Notes: generated by a model from the letters alone, not told the origin. A stretch of 64,000 nt of DNA from CAYRVF01 sp964427535 (GCA_964427535.1 CAYRVF010000008.1:1-64000); one strand, 5' to 3'; counted from the first letter of the stretch, positions 26,323-35,148 are shown. Program-made: numbers and translations.

Positions 26323-28263
26323 CTACTCGCTATCCGCGCCTGGAGTGGCCGGGGCGACATGCAGCGTATGCTCGCGCTCGTACGTCACCATGCCAGGTCC
26401 ACCGCCTTTGATGTGGCGCACGTAGCGCTGCTCGGTGTAGTCAACCGGCACGCTTCCGGCGTGCCTGGCCTGGCTGTAGTACGCCGCCAGCGCCGCCGCC
26501 TCGCGCAGCGTTCGCTCGGGTACCGGGCGGCCACCGCTCTTGACAATGACGTGCGCGCCGGGAACGCCCCTCGCATGCAGCCAGATGTCGTTCGCCCCCG
26601 CCAGAGAGAAGGTGACCTCCTCATTCTGGCGGCTGTTTTTGCCGATCAGGAGTGGGATGTCGTCGGAGGACACCTGCCGTAGCGGTTGGCCTCCGGGCGT
26701 GGAGCGTTTCTGCGTTCCGCCGCCCTTCGCGCCGGGCTTGCCCTTCGCTTTCGCGCCTTTGGCCTGCTTGACCGCGCCGCCTCCGCGCCTGTCGGCGGTT
26801 GCGGGGCGCCCCGCACCGCGCAGGTAGCCTGCCTCGGCGATCACCTCGCGCACGGCGGCAATCTCGGCGGGCGTCTCGGCGAGCGCGAGATCGGTCTGCA
26901 ACTGCTCGATGCGCGCCAGCTCCAGCTTGTTCGCCTCGATCTGTGGCGGAATCAGCCCGGCCGCGCGCTGCAACTTGTGATAGCGGTTGTAGCGCACGTT
27001 CGCGTTCTCGACCGCCGTAAGCCGCGGGTCCAGCGCGATGGTCATGGTCGCCGCCGCGGCTGCGCTGCCCACTACGGCGAACGGGTTCTCCGTCGTGAAG
27101 CTATCGGCGTGCTCGGGAATTTCAGCCTGATAGGCCAGGAGCGTGTCGGCTTCCTCGCGGAGCGTCTGCGCTTCCTGCTGCTGGCGGAGCTCGCCGAGAA
27201 GGGCTTCCTCCTTGCGGGCGGCGCGCTCATGCAGCGTCTGCAACAGGCGGCGCAGGTCGCCCTTGGCGCCCTCGACTGCTGAGCGCCACTCCGCGCCTTC
27301 GTAGTAGCGCGCCAGCATCTCGTTGGCCGTCGGCACCTCCTCAAGGCGCGCGTCGCCGTATTGCTGGGGCGTGTACACGGCGTACGCTTCCGGGCGGGCA
27401 TCTGGCTCGTCCAGAGGGTGCACCAACGTCGGCGCCCAGGCATGCTCACCTGGCAGCGCCGCCAGCAGACGCGCCTGCAGCGCGACATCGTCCCAGGGGA
27501 GATCGAGCGCCAGTGGGACGTCTGGCTGACCGAGCGTGCGTGCCGCTACCTCACGCCCAAGCTCGCGGCTGAAGCCTTCCAGATGTACGGAGAGCAAACC
27601 GGCGAGCGTCAAACTGTCGCGCCTGCCCTTGCGCCGGTGGCTCCCTGGCGTCGCGGGTTCGTGCTCACGCGCGAGGGCATCTTCGGCGGCCGCGCGCAGC
27701 TCTTCGGCTGTCACGACCTCGCCGCGTAGGCGTGGCTGCGCCTCGCCGCCCAGCATGCGCGTCTGTGGTGGAGGCGGCGTGTATTGGACATGCGGCTGAA
27801 TGGCGCGGTAATGGTTGACCTCCGCGCTGACCTGATGCAGCGCGCCGAGGATGGTGCCGTCGTCGCCGCGCAGGATGATGTTGCTGAGCCGCCCCATGAT
27901 CTCGACGACGAGCCAGACAGACGGAGGCGATCCGGCGGGGCCACGCGCGAAGCCAAGCTCGACGATGCGTTCCCAGCGCGGCTGGCGGAGGGCGACGACA
28001 CGCGCGCCCTCGACGTATTTGCGGAGGAGCATCACGAAGGCGGGTGGCTCGGAGACGAGCTTGCGCGGCTTGCGCTCGACGAGATGGATGCGCGCGAGCT
28101 GCGGAGACGCGGACGCGAGCAGCCATCGATTGCGCCCCTGGCCATAGACTTGCAGGGCGACGGCATCGGGCGTAGGCTGATAGATATCGTCGACCCGCGC
28201 CGCCCGTAGGCTTTCCGTGAGCTCATCCGCGACGGCGGCGAGAGTCAAAGCGTCCATGTGCAT
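26323..28263 (-). CDS. rqcH: NFACT-family ribosome quality control protein RqcH
   Basis: RqcH binds split 50S subunits carrying stalled peptidyl-tRNA and directs C-terminal alanine tailing. The 646-residue protein has the NFACT-N domain (MDALTLAAVADELTESL, LLRKYVEGARV, EIMGRLSNIIL), helix-hairpin-helix and coiled-coil parts, and the C-terminal NFACT-R domain (LLIGKNSRQNEEVTF, DIWLHARGVPGAHV). A Lys/Gly-rich linker lies before NFACT-R near residue 500. The Asp-Arg pair needed for tRNA binding in B. subtilis RqcH appears here as Glu-Arg (ERIVEL). ATG 28263 is chosen for the GAGGAT upstream. It is divergent from gmk with 77 bases between. Confidence 0.92.
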   Translation of the reverse strand: MHMDALTLAAVADELTESLRAARVDDIYQPTPDAVALQVYGQGRNRWLLASASPQLARIHLVERKPRKLVSEPPAFVMLLRKYVEGARVVALRQPRWERIVELGFARGPAGSPPSVWLVVEIMGRLSNIILRGDDGTILGALHQVSAEVNHYRAIQPHVQYTPPPPQTRMLGGEAQPRLRGEVVTAEELRAAAEDALAREHEPATPGSHRRKGRRDSLTLAGLLSVHLEGFSRELGREVAARTLGQPDVPLALDLPWDDVALQARLLAALPGEHAWAPTLVHPLDEPDARPEAYAVYTPQQYGDARLEEVPTANEMLARYYEGAEWRSAVEGAKGDLRRLLQTLHERAARKEEALLGELRQQQEAQTLREEADTLLAYQAEIPEHADSFTTENPFAVVGSAAAAATMTIALDPRLTAVENANVRYNRYHKLQRAAGLIPPQIEANKLELARIEQLQTDLALAETPAEIAAVREVIAEAGYLRGAGRPATADRRGGGAVKQAKGAKAKGKPGAKGGGTQKRSTPGGQPLRQVSSDDIPLLIGKNSRQNEEVTFSLAGANDIWLHARGVPGAHVIVKSGGRPVPERTLREAAALAAYYSQARHAGSVPVDYTEQRYVRHIKGGGPGMVTYEREHTLHVAPATPGADSE

Positions 28264-28340
28264 GATAGAATTATCCTCATAAGGTGCGGCCAATTGAGTG
28301 CCGCTCAGTATACAACGGCAAGATCGTCACCGGAGCGAAC

Positions 28341-29030
28341 ATGAGCATGCTGCAACACGACACGGGGCCTATGACGGCGGCGAGCGCCGCGAAAGAATCG
28401 AGTCGGCCTGGTGCCGCCTCGCCATCGCTTGTGGTTCCCGAAACGCCGGTGCTGTTGGTGCTCTCAGGTCCGTCTGGAGTCGGGAAAACGACGCTGACGA
28501 AGGCGCTCGTGGAGCAAGGCTGGCCCGGCCACGTAGTAGTGACCGTGACGACCCGCCGCCCACGGCCCGGAGAGATTGACGGCGTCCACTACCACTTCCG
28601 CTCGCAACAGCAGTTCCGCGAGATGATCGAGCGCAACGAGCTGCTGGAGCACGCCGAGGTACATGGCAACTGGTACGGCGTTCCCGCGACGACAGTGCGC
28701 GAGAGCCTGCGCGCGGGGATCGATTCTATTCTGACCATCGACCCGCAGGGAGCAAAGTCCATCCGCGAGCGCACGCGAGGCGCTGTCTTCGTCTTTCTGG
28801 CTCCGGAGTCGATAGACGAGCTGGTCGAGCGTGTGAACGCGCGTGGGACAGACTCGCCGGAGCAACGGACACTGCGCCTGCTCAACGCGGAGCGTGAGAT
28901 GGCGGAAATGCCGAAGTACGACTACCTCATCGTCAACCGGCAAGGACGCGTCGACGAGGCCGTCGAGAAGCTGAAAGCGATTCTGCTGGCCGAGCGTATT
29001 CGCGTTCACCGGCGCGTGCCCGAAGTGTGA
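28341..29030 (+). CDS. gmk: Guanylate kinase
   Basis: Phosphorylates GMP to GDP using ATP. The 229-residue protein has an N-terminal extension of about 35 Ser/Ala-rich residues, then LLVLSGPSGVGKTTLTKAL (P-loop), TVTTRRPRPGEIDGVHYHF (GMP-binding region) and LEHAEVHGNWYGVP. The start MSMLQHD at 28341 has CGGAGCG upstream; an ATG at 28371 would trim ten residues of the extension. It is separated from glpX by about 115 bases on the same strand. Together with guaA at 44363 it covers GMP synthesis and use within this window. Confidence 0.95.
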   Translation: MSMLQHDTGPMTAASAAKESSRPGAASPSLVVPETPVLLVLSGPSGVGKTTLTKALVEQGWPGHVVVTVTTRRPRPGEIDGVHYHFRSQQQFREMIERNELLEHAEVHGNWYGVPATTVRESLRAGIDSILTIDPQGAKSIRERTRGAVFVFLAPESIDELVERVNARGTDSPEQRTLRLLNAEREMAEMPKYDYLIVNRQGRVDEAVEKLKAILLAERIRVHRRVPEV

Positions 29031-29145
29031 GCTGGCTCGGCATATCGCCGAACGAACCATCGCATTCTAAGTCTGCGTTTTGGCAGAGGCCTTCACAACG
29101 GAGTGGAGGCCGTTGGTGTTTCTTATAGACGTTGGAGGCGACCCG

Positions 29146-30138
29146 GTGCAAAGTGATCGATATCAACGGTCCGGTACGCGCGAGCGCAATCTCGGCCTCG
29201 AGCTTGTGCGTGTGACCGAGGCAGCGGCATATGCCGCTGCACGCTTCATGGGACGCGGCGACAAAGAGGCGGTGGACCAGGCCGCGGTGGACGCGATGCG
29301 CAGCGCGCTCGATGGCGTCGACATGCATGGAGTGGTCGTCATCGGCGAGGGCGAGAAAGACGAAGCTCCGATGCTCTATGTCGGCGAGGACGTCGGCAAC
29401 GGATTGCCACCGCAGGTTGACGTCGCCGTGGATCCCGTGGACGGCACGCGCCTGTGCGCGCTCGGCCTTCCGGGGGCGATAGCCGTAGTGGCGACAGCCG
29501 ACCGGGGTACGATGTTCCAGGCGCCTCCCGGTGTCTATTACATGGAAAAGATCGCCGTCGGTCACGCCGCGGCCAAAGTGATCGACCTGGACGCGCCGAT
29601 CGCCGAGAACCTGCGCCGCGTCTCGCAGGCGCTCAGCTTGCCCGTGACGGACCTGACGGTGACGGTGCTCGACCGGCCACGCCATTCAAAGATCGTGGAC
29701 GAGATTCGGGCAGTCGGCGCGCGCATCGCGCTCTTCCCGGATGGGGATGTCGCCGCCGCCATCCAAGCAGCCGCGACCGACTATGAGGCGGCGGACATGT
29801 ACGTCGGCATCGGCGGCGCGCCCGAGGCGGTGCTAGCGGCGGCCGCCATCAAGTGCATCGGGGGCCAGATGCTGTGCCGTATCTGGCCGCGCACCGACGA
29901 CGAACGCGAGAAACTGCGGGCCGACGGCGTCGATCTCCAGCGCATCTTCACTGTCTCTGACCTCATCACGTCTGACAACGTCTCGTTCGCGGCGACCGGC
30001 ATCACCTCAGGCAACCTGCTGCACGGAGTGCGCTACACACCGACCGGCGCGCGGACACACTCGGTAATGATGCGTGCTCGCACGGGGACGATTCGCTTCA
30101 TCGAAGCGATTCACCACTGGAAAGAAGACGCCGAGTAG
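29146..30138 (+). CDS. glpX: Class II fructose-1,6-bisphosphatase
   Basis: Hydrolyses fructose-1,6-bisphosphate to fructose-6-phosphate in gluconeogenesis. The 330-residue product begins at GTG 29146, with GGAGGCG six bases upstream, so that it reads RNLGLELVRVTEAAAYAAARFMGRGDK early on, as GlpX proteins do. Metal and substrate motifs are GEGEKDEAPMLYVGE, VDPVDGTRL (usually DPxEGT) and GIGGAPEAVLAAAA. A TTG 66 bases earlier is open but gives a leader foreign to the family. A perfect 13-bp inverted repeat follows the stop. Confidence 0.94.
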   Translation: MQSDRYQRSGTRERNLGLELVRVTEAAAYAAARFMGRGDKEAVDQAAVDAMRSALDGVDMHGVVVIGEGEKDEAPMLYVGEDVGNGLPPQVDVAVDPVDGTRLCALGLPGAIAVVATADRGTMFQAPPGVYYMEKIAVGHAAAKVIDLDAPIAENLRRVSQALSLPVTDLTVTVLDRPRHSKIVDEIRAVGARIALFPDGDVAAAIQAAATDYEAADMYVGIGGAPEAVLAAAAIKCIGGQMLCRIWPRTDDEREKLRADGVDLQRIFTVSDLITSDNVSFAATGITSGNLLHGVRYTPTGARTHSVMMRARTGTIRFIEAIHHWKEDAE

Positions 30139-30151
30139 GCCGGGCGAATGT

Positions 30152-30196
30152 GATTTTGCAGTGCAGCTCCCGGTGAGAGAGTCGCACTGCAAAATC
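30152..30196. terminator. Bidirectional terminator-like 13-bp inverted repeat
   Basis: GATTTTGCAGTGC (30152-30164) and GCACTGCAAAATC (30184-30196) are perfect inverted repeats with a 19-base loop, placed between the convergent glpX and VOC genes. Each arm brings a TTTT or AAAA run, so it can act in both directions. Confidence 0.75.
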
Positions 30197-30239
30197 GGAG
30201 TGTGTGCCGGTCTCAATCAGCCGCCAGGCGCATTCGGGA

Positions 30240-30656
30240 CTACTGCCCCTGCCACTGCATCGGCTTAGGCTGAAGCAGCACGACCGAGTTGCCGTCCATA
30301 TCGGCGGCGACGGCCTGCACGCCGTAGGGCAGATCTTCGGGCGGTGAGGTGAACGCGACGCCACGCTCGCGGAGGGCGTCGTACGTCGCCTGGCAGTCGT
30401 CGACCTCGTAGACGGTCGACGGGTTCTTGCCGACCAGCGCCAGCTTCTCGTCGCGCTCCTGCCCCTGGAACCAATCGGGCGGTTGCAACACGAACTCGAT
30501 CACCGAGTCCTCCGGTGGGGCGACGGTCAGCCAGCGCGTCCCCGGCCCCATCGGCATATCCGCGCGGGCATTGAATCCCAGTTTTTGGGTGTAGAAGTCG
30601 AACGCTTGCTGCTGGTCGCGCACGACGATGGTAAAGCGAATCACGCGCTGAATCAT
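30240..30656 (-). CDS. VOC (glyoxalase/bleomycin-resistance fold) protein
   Basis: The 138-residue protein has a vicinal-oxygen-chelate fold: MIQRVIRFTIVVRDQQQAFDFYTQKLGF at the start, two repeated beta-alpha-beta units, and the late DMDGNSVVLLQ motif with a metal-ligand-like region. Its substrate is unknown. Its ATG overlaps the stop of the upstream SRPBCC gene by four bases (30653-30656), making it the last gene of an arsR-led operon. Small VOC proteins in such operons are often annotated as resistance or detoxification proteins, but nothing in the sequence fixes that here. Confidence 0.88.
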   Translation of the reverse strand: MIQRVIRFTIVVRDQQQAFDFYTQKLGFNARADMPMGPGTRWLTVAPPEDSVIEFVLQPPDWFQGQERDEKLALVGKNPSTVYEVDDCQATYDALRERGVAFTSPPEDLPYGVQAVAADMDGNSVVLLQPKPMQWQGQ

Positions 30657-31162
30657 CGGGCATTTCCTATCGGGTCAAGTGCGTCTGACTGAGTGGCGGA
30701 CTCTTCGGACATGCGGCGCAGCGTCTCGGGCAGCCGAGTGACCAGCACCTTCGAGCGCCAGCCCGAGCCAAGGATGTCGCGGATAGTTGCGCTGGCCTTG
30801 CCTCCGCTGGCAAAGCCACTATGCACGAGTTTTAGCTCGGTTCCCGTTGGAACGGACTTCAGCGTGAAAGTGACGAGCGTCGTGGGAAGATTTCCCCCTT
30901 GCCAGGTGTATGCGAGGCGCGACGGCGGATCGACCTCCACGACCTCGCAGTAGACCGTGCCCGACCACATATGCTGTGGGAGCGAGGTGAACGTGAAGCG
31001 GTGGCCGACGCGCGGCTGGAAGTCATTCGGCATCAGCCACTCCGCGATTTTCTCGCTTTCGGTCAGCGCTTTCCATACCTGTTTGATGGACTGGGGGTAG
31101 GTCATCTCGACGACCACCGCGTCGTCGCTAACGCCGATGTCGTCCGTGCGGACTTCGCTCAT
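30653..31162 (-). CDS. SRPBCC/AHSA1-domain protein
   Basis: The 169-residue protein has the helix-grip (START-like) fold of the AHSA1 branch: VVVEMTYPQSIKQVWKALTESEKIAEWLMPNDF, then VEVDPPSRLAYTW and TGTELKLVHSGF, followed by a C-terminal helix around GWRSKVLVTRLPETL. These domains bind small hydrophobic molecules or client proteins. The gene overlaps arsR upstream (31159-31162) and the VOC gene downstream, both by ATGA, so all three are co-translated. arsR plus AHSA1 pairs are common in Actinobacteria and Chloroflexota, and the regulator's signal may be the ligand of this protein. Confidence 0.88.
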   Translation of the reverse strand: MSEVRTDDIGVSDDAVVVEMTYPQSIKQVWKALTESEKIAEWLMPNDFQPRVGHRFTFTSLPQHMWSGTVYCEVVEVDPPSRLAYTWQGGNLPTTLVTFTLKSVPTGTELKLVHSGFASGGKASATIRDILGSGWRSKVLVTRLPETLRRMSEESATQSDALDPIGNAR

Positions 31163-31497
31163 GAGTGTTGCTCCAGATAGTCGCCGAGGGCGATCAGGTT
31201 ATCGCGCCAGAAGCGCTCATACGTGCTGAGCCACGCCTGTACCGTCCGCAGGTGCTCAGGCTGAAGGCGATAGAGCCGCTCGCGGCCGTCGCGTCGCTCC
31301 GATACCAGCCCGGCGTCGAGCAAAATCCGCAGGTGCTGCGAGACGGCGGGACGCGAGACGTCGAACGGCGCCGCGAGCTGCTTGACAGGTTGCTCGCCCG
31401 TCACCAGCATGTCGAGAATCTGGCGCCGCAGTGGATGCGCGATAGCGGCGAAGACATCTGCGCTACCCGGTGGAAGGGCTTCCACACCTGCTGGCAT
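31159..31497 (-). CDS. ArsR-family transcriptional regulator
   Basis: Winged-helix repressor of 112 residues: FAAIAHPLRRQILDMLV, then the recognition helix FDVSRPAVSQHLRILLDAGLVSERRDGRERLYRL. It has no cysteine, so a thiol-based metal site is absent. A ligand other than arsenic or a soft metal is therefore likely. It leads the arsR-SRPBCC-VOC operon. A near-palindrome at 31549-31564 lies about 50 bases upstream of its start and is a good candidate for autoregulation. Confidence 0.92.
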   Translation of the reverse strand: MPAGVEALPPGSADVFAAIAHPLRRQILDMLVTGEQPVKQLAAPFDVSRPAVSQHLRILLDAGLVSERRDGRERLYRLQPEHLRTVQAWLSTYERFWRDNLIALGDYLEQHS

Positions 31498-31548
31498 GGC
31501 TAATCATCCCTTTCTGTGCATGCGAGTAAGCCTCTGTCGCAAGTATAG

Positions 31549-31564
31549 GTAAGAATATGCTTAC
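31549..31564. promoter_or_regulatory. Candidate ArsR operator
   Basis: GTAAGAATATGCTTAC is a 16-bp element with 14 symmetric positions, upstream of arsR. It has AT-rich flanks that are unusual for this region. The size and the interrupted symmetry fit a winged-helix dimer. Confidence 0.55.
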
Positions 31565-31616
31565 GTGTCAAGCACGAGCGGACGGAATGGTACGGCGATT
31601 AGACCCTCAGGATGGC

Positions 31617-32453
31617 TTATGCGGAGTGGAGATCGCCGAGCACGCCCGCCGATGTGGTGACCTCCAGCCCTTCGGCGCGCAGGCGCTCGATATACGCGAG
31701 GGCACCGGTGCTTTCTCCGGCGCTCCGCCCGAGCACGACGAGAGCACCTGGAGTGGTGATCGCGGCTAGCTGTGTGGCTGCCTCCGACGCCGCCGAGAAG
31801 CACAGCAGCGTTGTCACGCCCGCCGCGAAGTACGCCTGTGCTACGTCTGCAGAGATGGGTCCCGGCTCGACCTCGACACGTCCCGCCGGGGAGCTCTGGT
31901 CGCCGAGGAGAAGCAGCGGCTGAGGGTGTGCTTGCGCGAAGGCCGGCAGCCGATTCAGCGCGTCGAGCGCGGCAGCGACCGTGAACTCACTCGTATCCCT
32001 GCGGGCGGCGTCGAGTGTTTCTCGCAGCAGGCGGCGGCTCGTGTGTGCGAGCGCGGGACCGACCGCGACGAACGGCATCTCAAGCAGCCGGGCGATGGAG
32101 GGCGTGCGGTCGGTATTCTGCCCTAGGGCAGCGAGCTGGGCGCGCGAGCGTTGGGACTCGATGATCGCCAGTGCCACGTCCTGGGTCACACCGGCGTCGC
32201 GCATGCGTCGTAGTAGGCCAGCGTACCGCGGCGCGGACCACGAACCGGCGGGAGTCGCGAGTGAGTATGACACGACGGCGTGGTAGCCGAGCTGGCGTGC
32301 CAGAAACAGCTCGGCGGGGCCAATATCCAGGCCGAAGAGGATGTGGCTGATGCGGGTGCCCGACTCATATACCTCGCATGCGGCGTCCGCTCCGGGTTCG
32401 GCAGTGAGGTCCGCAGCGATCTGGACGAGTCGATCAGTGGTAACGGCCGTCAT
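31617..32453 (-). CDS. NIF3-like protein lacking the usual metal-binding histidines
   Basis: The 278-residue protein resembles the NIF3/DUF34 family: ISHILFGLDIGPAELFLARQLGY corresponds to the family's D-x-G-x-A-E start, and ARLLEMPFVAVGPALAHTSRRLL to the aRLLgiPfm..HtpaDn segment. Where family members have the dinuclear-metal motif SHHP, this one reads VVSYSLATPAG. Start 32453 (MTAVTTD) is preferred because AGGAG lies nine bases upstream; ATG 32462 is on top of it. Function is unknown even for canonical members. The family call is by eye. Confidence 0.5.
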   Translation of the reverse strand: MTAVTTDRLVQIAADLTAEPGADAACEVYESGTRISHILFGLDIGPAELFLARQLGYHAVVSYSLATPAGSWSAPRYAGLLRRMRDAGVTQDVALAIIESQRSRAQLAALGQNTDRTPSIARLLEMPFVAVGPALAHTSRRLLRETLDAARRDTSEFTVAAALDALNRLPAFAQAHPQPLLLLGDQSSPAGRVEVEPGPISADVAQAYFAAGVTTLLCFSAASEAATQLAAITTPGALVVLGRSAGESTGALAYIERLRAEGLEVTTSAGVLGDLHSA

Positions 32454-32484
32454 GGGTGCCATCTCCTGGTGTGGTTGCGGGATG

Positions 32485-32973
32485 CTAGCCGAGATTGAGA
32501 TCCATGCCGCGACTCTGGACGAAGCCGAGACTCACGTAGAGCGGCCGCCCCATGTCCGATGCCCACAGGACAATACGGTTGAAGTGTTCCGCGCGTGCGG
32601 CCTCGATCAGCAGTGACATGAGGTGGCGGGAGATCCCGCGACGCCGGTACGTGGGCATAGTATAGACGCTTGAGACGATGCCGCGCCGGCGATGCTGGTC
32701 GGTCAGGTTCGGCGGCATGACGACGGCGATGAGCAGCACGCAGGCGATTGCCTCGCCATTCGCCTCAGCCAACCAGGCGCGATGCGTGCCGCGCTCGAGC
32801 TCGTCGCGCGTCTCGTCGCGAAATGCCGCGATGTACGTCTGTTCTCGCGCGACCGCGTCGATTTCGGGATGCCGCTCGACTTCCATGAGCCAGCGGAGAC
32901 GGGCGAGCGCGTCTACGTCGTCAGCTGTGGCGGTCCGGTATGTGACCGTGTCGCTCTCGACCGGCATCGTCAT
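32485..32973 (-). CDS. GNAT-family N-acetyltransferase
   Basis: The 162-residue protein begins MTMPVESDTVTYRTATADDVDALARLRW and has the acetyl-CoA-binding segment SSVYTMPTYRRRGISRHLMSLL, followed by IVLWASDMGRPLYVSLGF, the typical GNAT end. AAAGGAAAAC precedes the ATG at 32973. Its first 53 bases overlap the 3' end of the HD-domain gene, suggesting coupled translation. The substrate cannot be inferred. Confidence 0.87.
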   Translation of the reverse strand: MTMPVESDTVTYRTATADDVDALARLRWLMEVERHPEIDAVAREQTYIAAFRDETRDELERGTHRAWLAEANGEAIACVLLIAVVMPPNLTDQHRRRGIVSSVYTMPTYRRRGISRHLMSLLIEAARAEHFNRIVLWASDMGRPLYVSLGFVQSRGMDLNLG

Positions 32974-33577
32974 GTTTTCCTTTCGTATCCAATTCTGATG
33001 CTGCGTCCGGAACCTGGCTGGCATCCGGCACCTCGATTCCACGCTGCCGGAGAAGATCCTCGAACCAGCGGACGGGGGCAGGGTTCTTGGAGGCGGTGTC
33101 GTTGTCCGAGCGGAAGAACCGGACGTAGAGCGGAACGTCATCGCCGAGCCGCTCGATTAGCCGCTCAGCCTCGCGTTCGGCATCGTCCCAGCGCTCGGTG
33201 CGGGCACCATAACGCCAGGCGTGATAGGCATCGTCGTGTGTCTCGATGACGCGGAGCACATGGGGATCGTCGATGTAGTGGCTGGCCCAGGCGCGCGCAC
33301 GGGCGGCGTGGTGGTTCGCGCCGACACGTGGCTTCGAGGTGTCGACCTGTGCCTTGAGGGTGTCGTGCGTAAGCGCGATGAGTCGTAGCTTGCGACGCTC
33401 CTCAGGCGACGTGGCCTGCCGCTCGATGTTCGCCAGCACGTCGGCGATGTGATACATCACCTGGCCTTCGAGATGACCTGGGCGCGGCGTCCCCCAGCGC
33501 ACGCCTCGCTGCCAGATGGGGTCTGCCGCGAGCGTGCGCTCGAGAGGTGTTTCGAGGGTGAAGGGGAGCTGCGTCAT
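32921..33577 (-). CDS. HD-domain protein
   Basis: The 218-residue protein has an HD-type metal phosphohydrolase pattern: HLEGQVMYHIADVLANIE, then LRLIALTHDTLKAQVD with the HD doublet, and a further ANHHAARARAWASHYI and VIETHDDAYHAW. These histidines and aspartates match the H..HD..H..D layout. The substrate (nucleotide or phosphoester) is unknown. The ATG at 33577 overlaps the gpmI stop (ATGA, 33574-33577) and the 3' end overlaps the GNAT start, so gpmI, HD and GNAT form one translationally linked unit. The C-terminal 30 residues are charged and look disordered. Confidence 0.78.
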   Translation of the reverse strand: MTQLPFTLETPLERTLAADPIWQRGVRWGTPRPGHLEGQVMYHIADVLANIERQATSPEERRKLRLIALTHDTLKAQVDTSKPRVGANHHAARARAWASHYIDDPHVLRVIETHDDAYHAWRYGARTERWDDAEREAERLIERLGDDVPLYVRFFRSDNDTASKNPAPVRWFEDLLRQRGIEVPDASQVPDAASELDTKGKHDDAGRERHGHIPDRHS

Positions 33578-35148
33578 GAGCTCTTCATTAGCGTGCGTCC
33601 CGTCATATCGGGCGGCTGCGGTATCCCGAGAAGCTGGAGCATCGTCGGGGCCACGTCGGCAAGGATACCGTCGCGGCGGAGTGTCACCCCGGGCCACTGC
33701 GGAACGACGAAGTAGAACGGCACGGGGTTGGTGGTATGCGAGGTCAACGGCTTGCCCGTGTCGTACTCGACAAGTTGCTCGGCGTTGCCATGGTCGGCGG
33801 TGATGAGCACGGCGCCGCCCTGCGCGAGCGCGGCATCCACAACTCTGCCTACGCCCGCGTCGACCGCTTCGACTGCCTTGGTGGTGGCCTCGATGGAGCC
33901 GGTATGCCCCACCATATCGGCGTTCGCGTAGTTCATGATGACGACATCGTACTCGCCGCTCTGGATGCGGTGGACGGCTTCGTCGGTGAGGGCGGGCGCG
34001 CTCATCTCGGGCTGCAGATCGTAGGTGGCCACCTTCGGCGAGGGCACGAGCAGGCGATCCTCGCCGGGAAACGGCGCCTCGCGTCCGCCATTGAAAAAGA
34101 AGGTGACGTGCGCGTACTTCTCCGTCTCGGCCGTGTGGAACTGCCTCAGACCGCGATCCGAGAGGATCTTCGCCAGCGGCTCGGTCACGTTGTCGGCCGT
34201 GAAGGCGACGTCGACCGGCAAGCCGGATTCGTACTCGGTCATCGTGACGAATTCGAGGTCGTCGAGACGCGGTCCGCGGGCAAACTTCCCCTCGGCTTGT
34301 GGCGGCAGTTCCGGCAGCACAAATGCTTTGGTCAGCTCGCGGCCGCGATCAGAGCGGAAGTTGAAGTAGATGACGCTATCTCCCGGCTCCACGACGGCGA
34401 CTGGCGAGTCGCCCTCGGTGATTACGACCGGCTCGATGAACTCGTCGGTGACACCGCGCTCGTAGGACTCCGCGATGGCGCGGACGGGGTCGGTCTCGCG
34501 CCTGCCCTCGCCGCGCGTCATCGCGAAGTAGACGCGCGCGATGCGGTCCCAGCGGTTGTCGCGGTCCATAGCGTAGTAGCGGCCGGAGATGGTGGCGACT
34601 TTCGCGGGGTGCGCGCCGCCGATCTCCTGGGCTCTGGCGAGTAGTTCCTTCATATATTCTTGCGCGCCGAAAGGAGACGTGTCGCGCCCATCGGTGAAGG
34701 CATGGACGTAGACTCGCTCGACGTCATGCTTCGCGGCGAGCCGCAGGCAGGCGTAGAGATGTTCCTGGTGTGCGTGCACGCCTCCCGGGCCGATCAGTCC
34801 GCAGAAGTGGAGTTTGCTGTTATTCTTTTTGGTGTGCTCGATGGCCTTCAGTAGCGCCGGATTGGCGAAGAACGAGCCGTCATGGATGGCAGCGCTGACG
34901 CGGGTGAACTCCTGGAGCACGCGCTTGCCAGCGCCAATGTTAAGGTGCCCGACTTCGGAGTTGCCCATCTGGCCTTCTGGGAGGCCCACGGCTGGCCCGG
35001 AGGTTGCTAACTGTGTATGCGGCCACTCGCGCGCGATGCGATCGAGATTAGGTTTGCGGGCGAGCGCGATGGCGTTGGCCTCGGTGCGGGGATTGATGCC
35101 GTAGCCGTCCATCACTATCAGCACGAGGGGGCGTGGCACAGTGGGCAT
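33574..35148 (-). CDS. gpmI: 2,3-bisphosphoglycerate-independent phosphoglycerate mutase
   Basis: Interconverts 3- and 2-phosphoglycerate using two manganese ions. The 524 residues, near the usual 510, show LVLIVMDGYGINP (first metal aspartate), GQMGNSEVGHLNIGAG (phosphoserine residue), HAFTDGRDTSP, YYAMDRDNRWDR, FNFRSDRGRELT and ITADHGNAEQ. Start 35148 has AAGGAG eleven bases upstream. Together with glpX it represents central carbon metabolism in the window, but it has no other glycolytic neighbour. Confidence 0.97.
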   Translation of the reverse strand: MPTVPRPLVLIVMDGYGINPRTEANAIALARKPNLDRIAREWPHTQLATSGPAVGLPEGQMGNSEVGHLNIGAGKRVLQEFTRVSAAIHDGSFFANPALLKAIEHTKKNNSKLHFCGLIGPGGVHAHQEHLYACLRLAAKHDVERVYVHAFTDGRDTSPFGAQEYMKELLARAQEIGGAHPAKVATISGRYYAMDRDNRWDRIARVYFAMTRGEGRRETDPVRAIAESYERGVTDEFIEPVVITEGDSPVAVVEPGDSVIYFNFRSDRGRELTKAFVLPELPPQAEGKFARGPRLDDLEFVTMTEYESGLPVDVAFTADNVTEPLAKILSDRGLRQFHTAETEKYAHVTFFFNGGREAPFPGEDRLLVPSPKVATYDLQPEMSAPALTDEAVHRIQSGEYDVVIMNYANADMVGHTGSIEATTKAVEAVDAGVGRVVDAALAQGGAVLITADHGNAEQLVEYDTGKPLTSHTTNPVPFYFVVPQWPGVTLRRDGILADVAPTMLQLLGIPQPPDMTGRTLMKSS

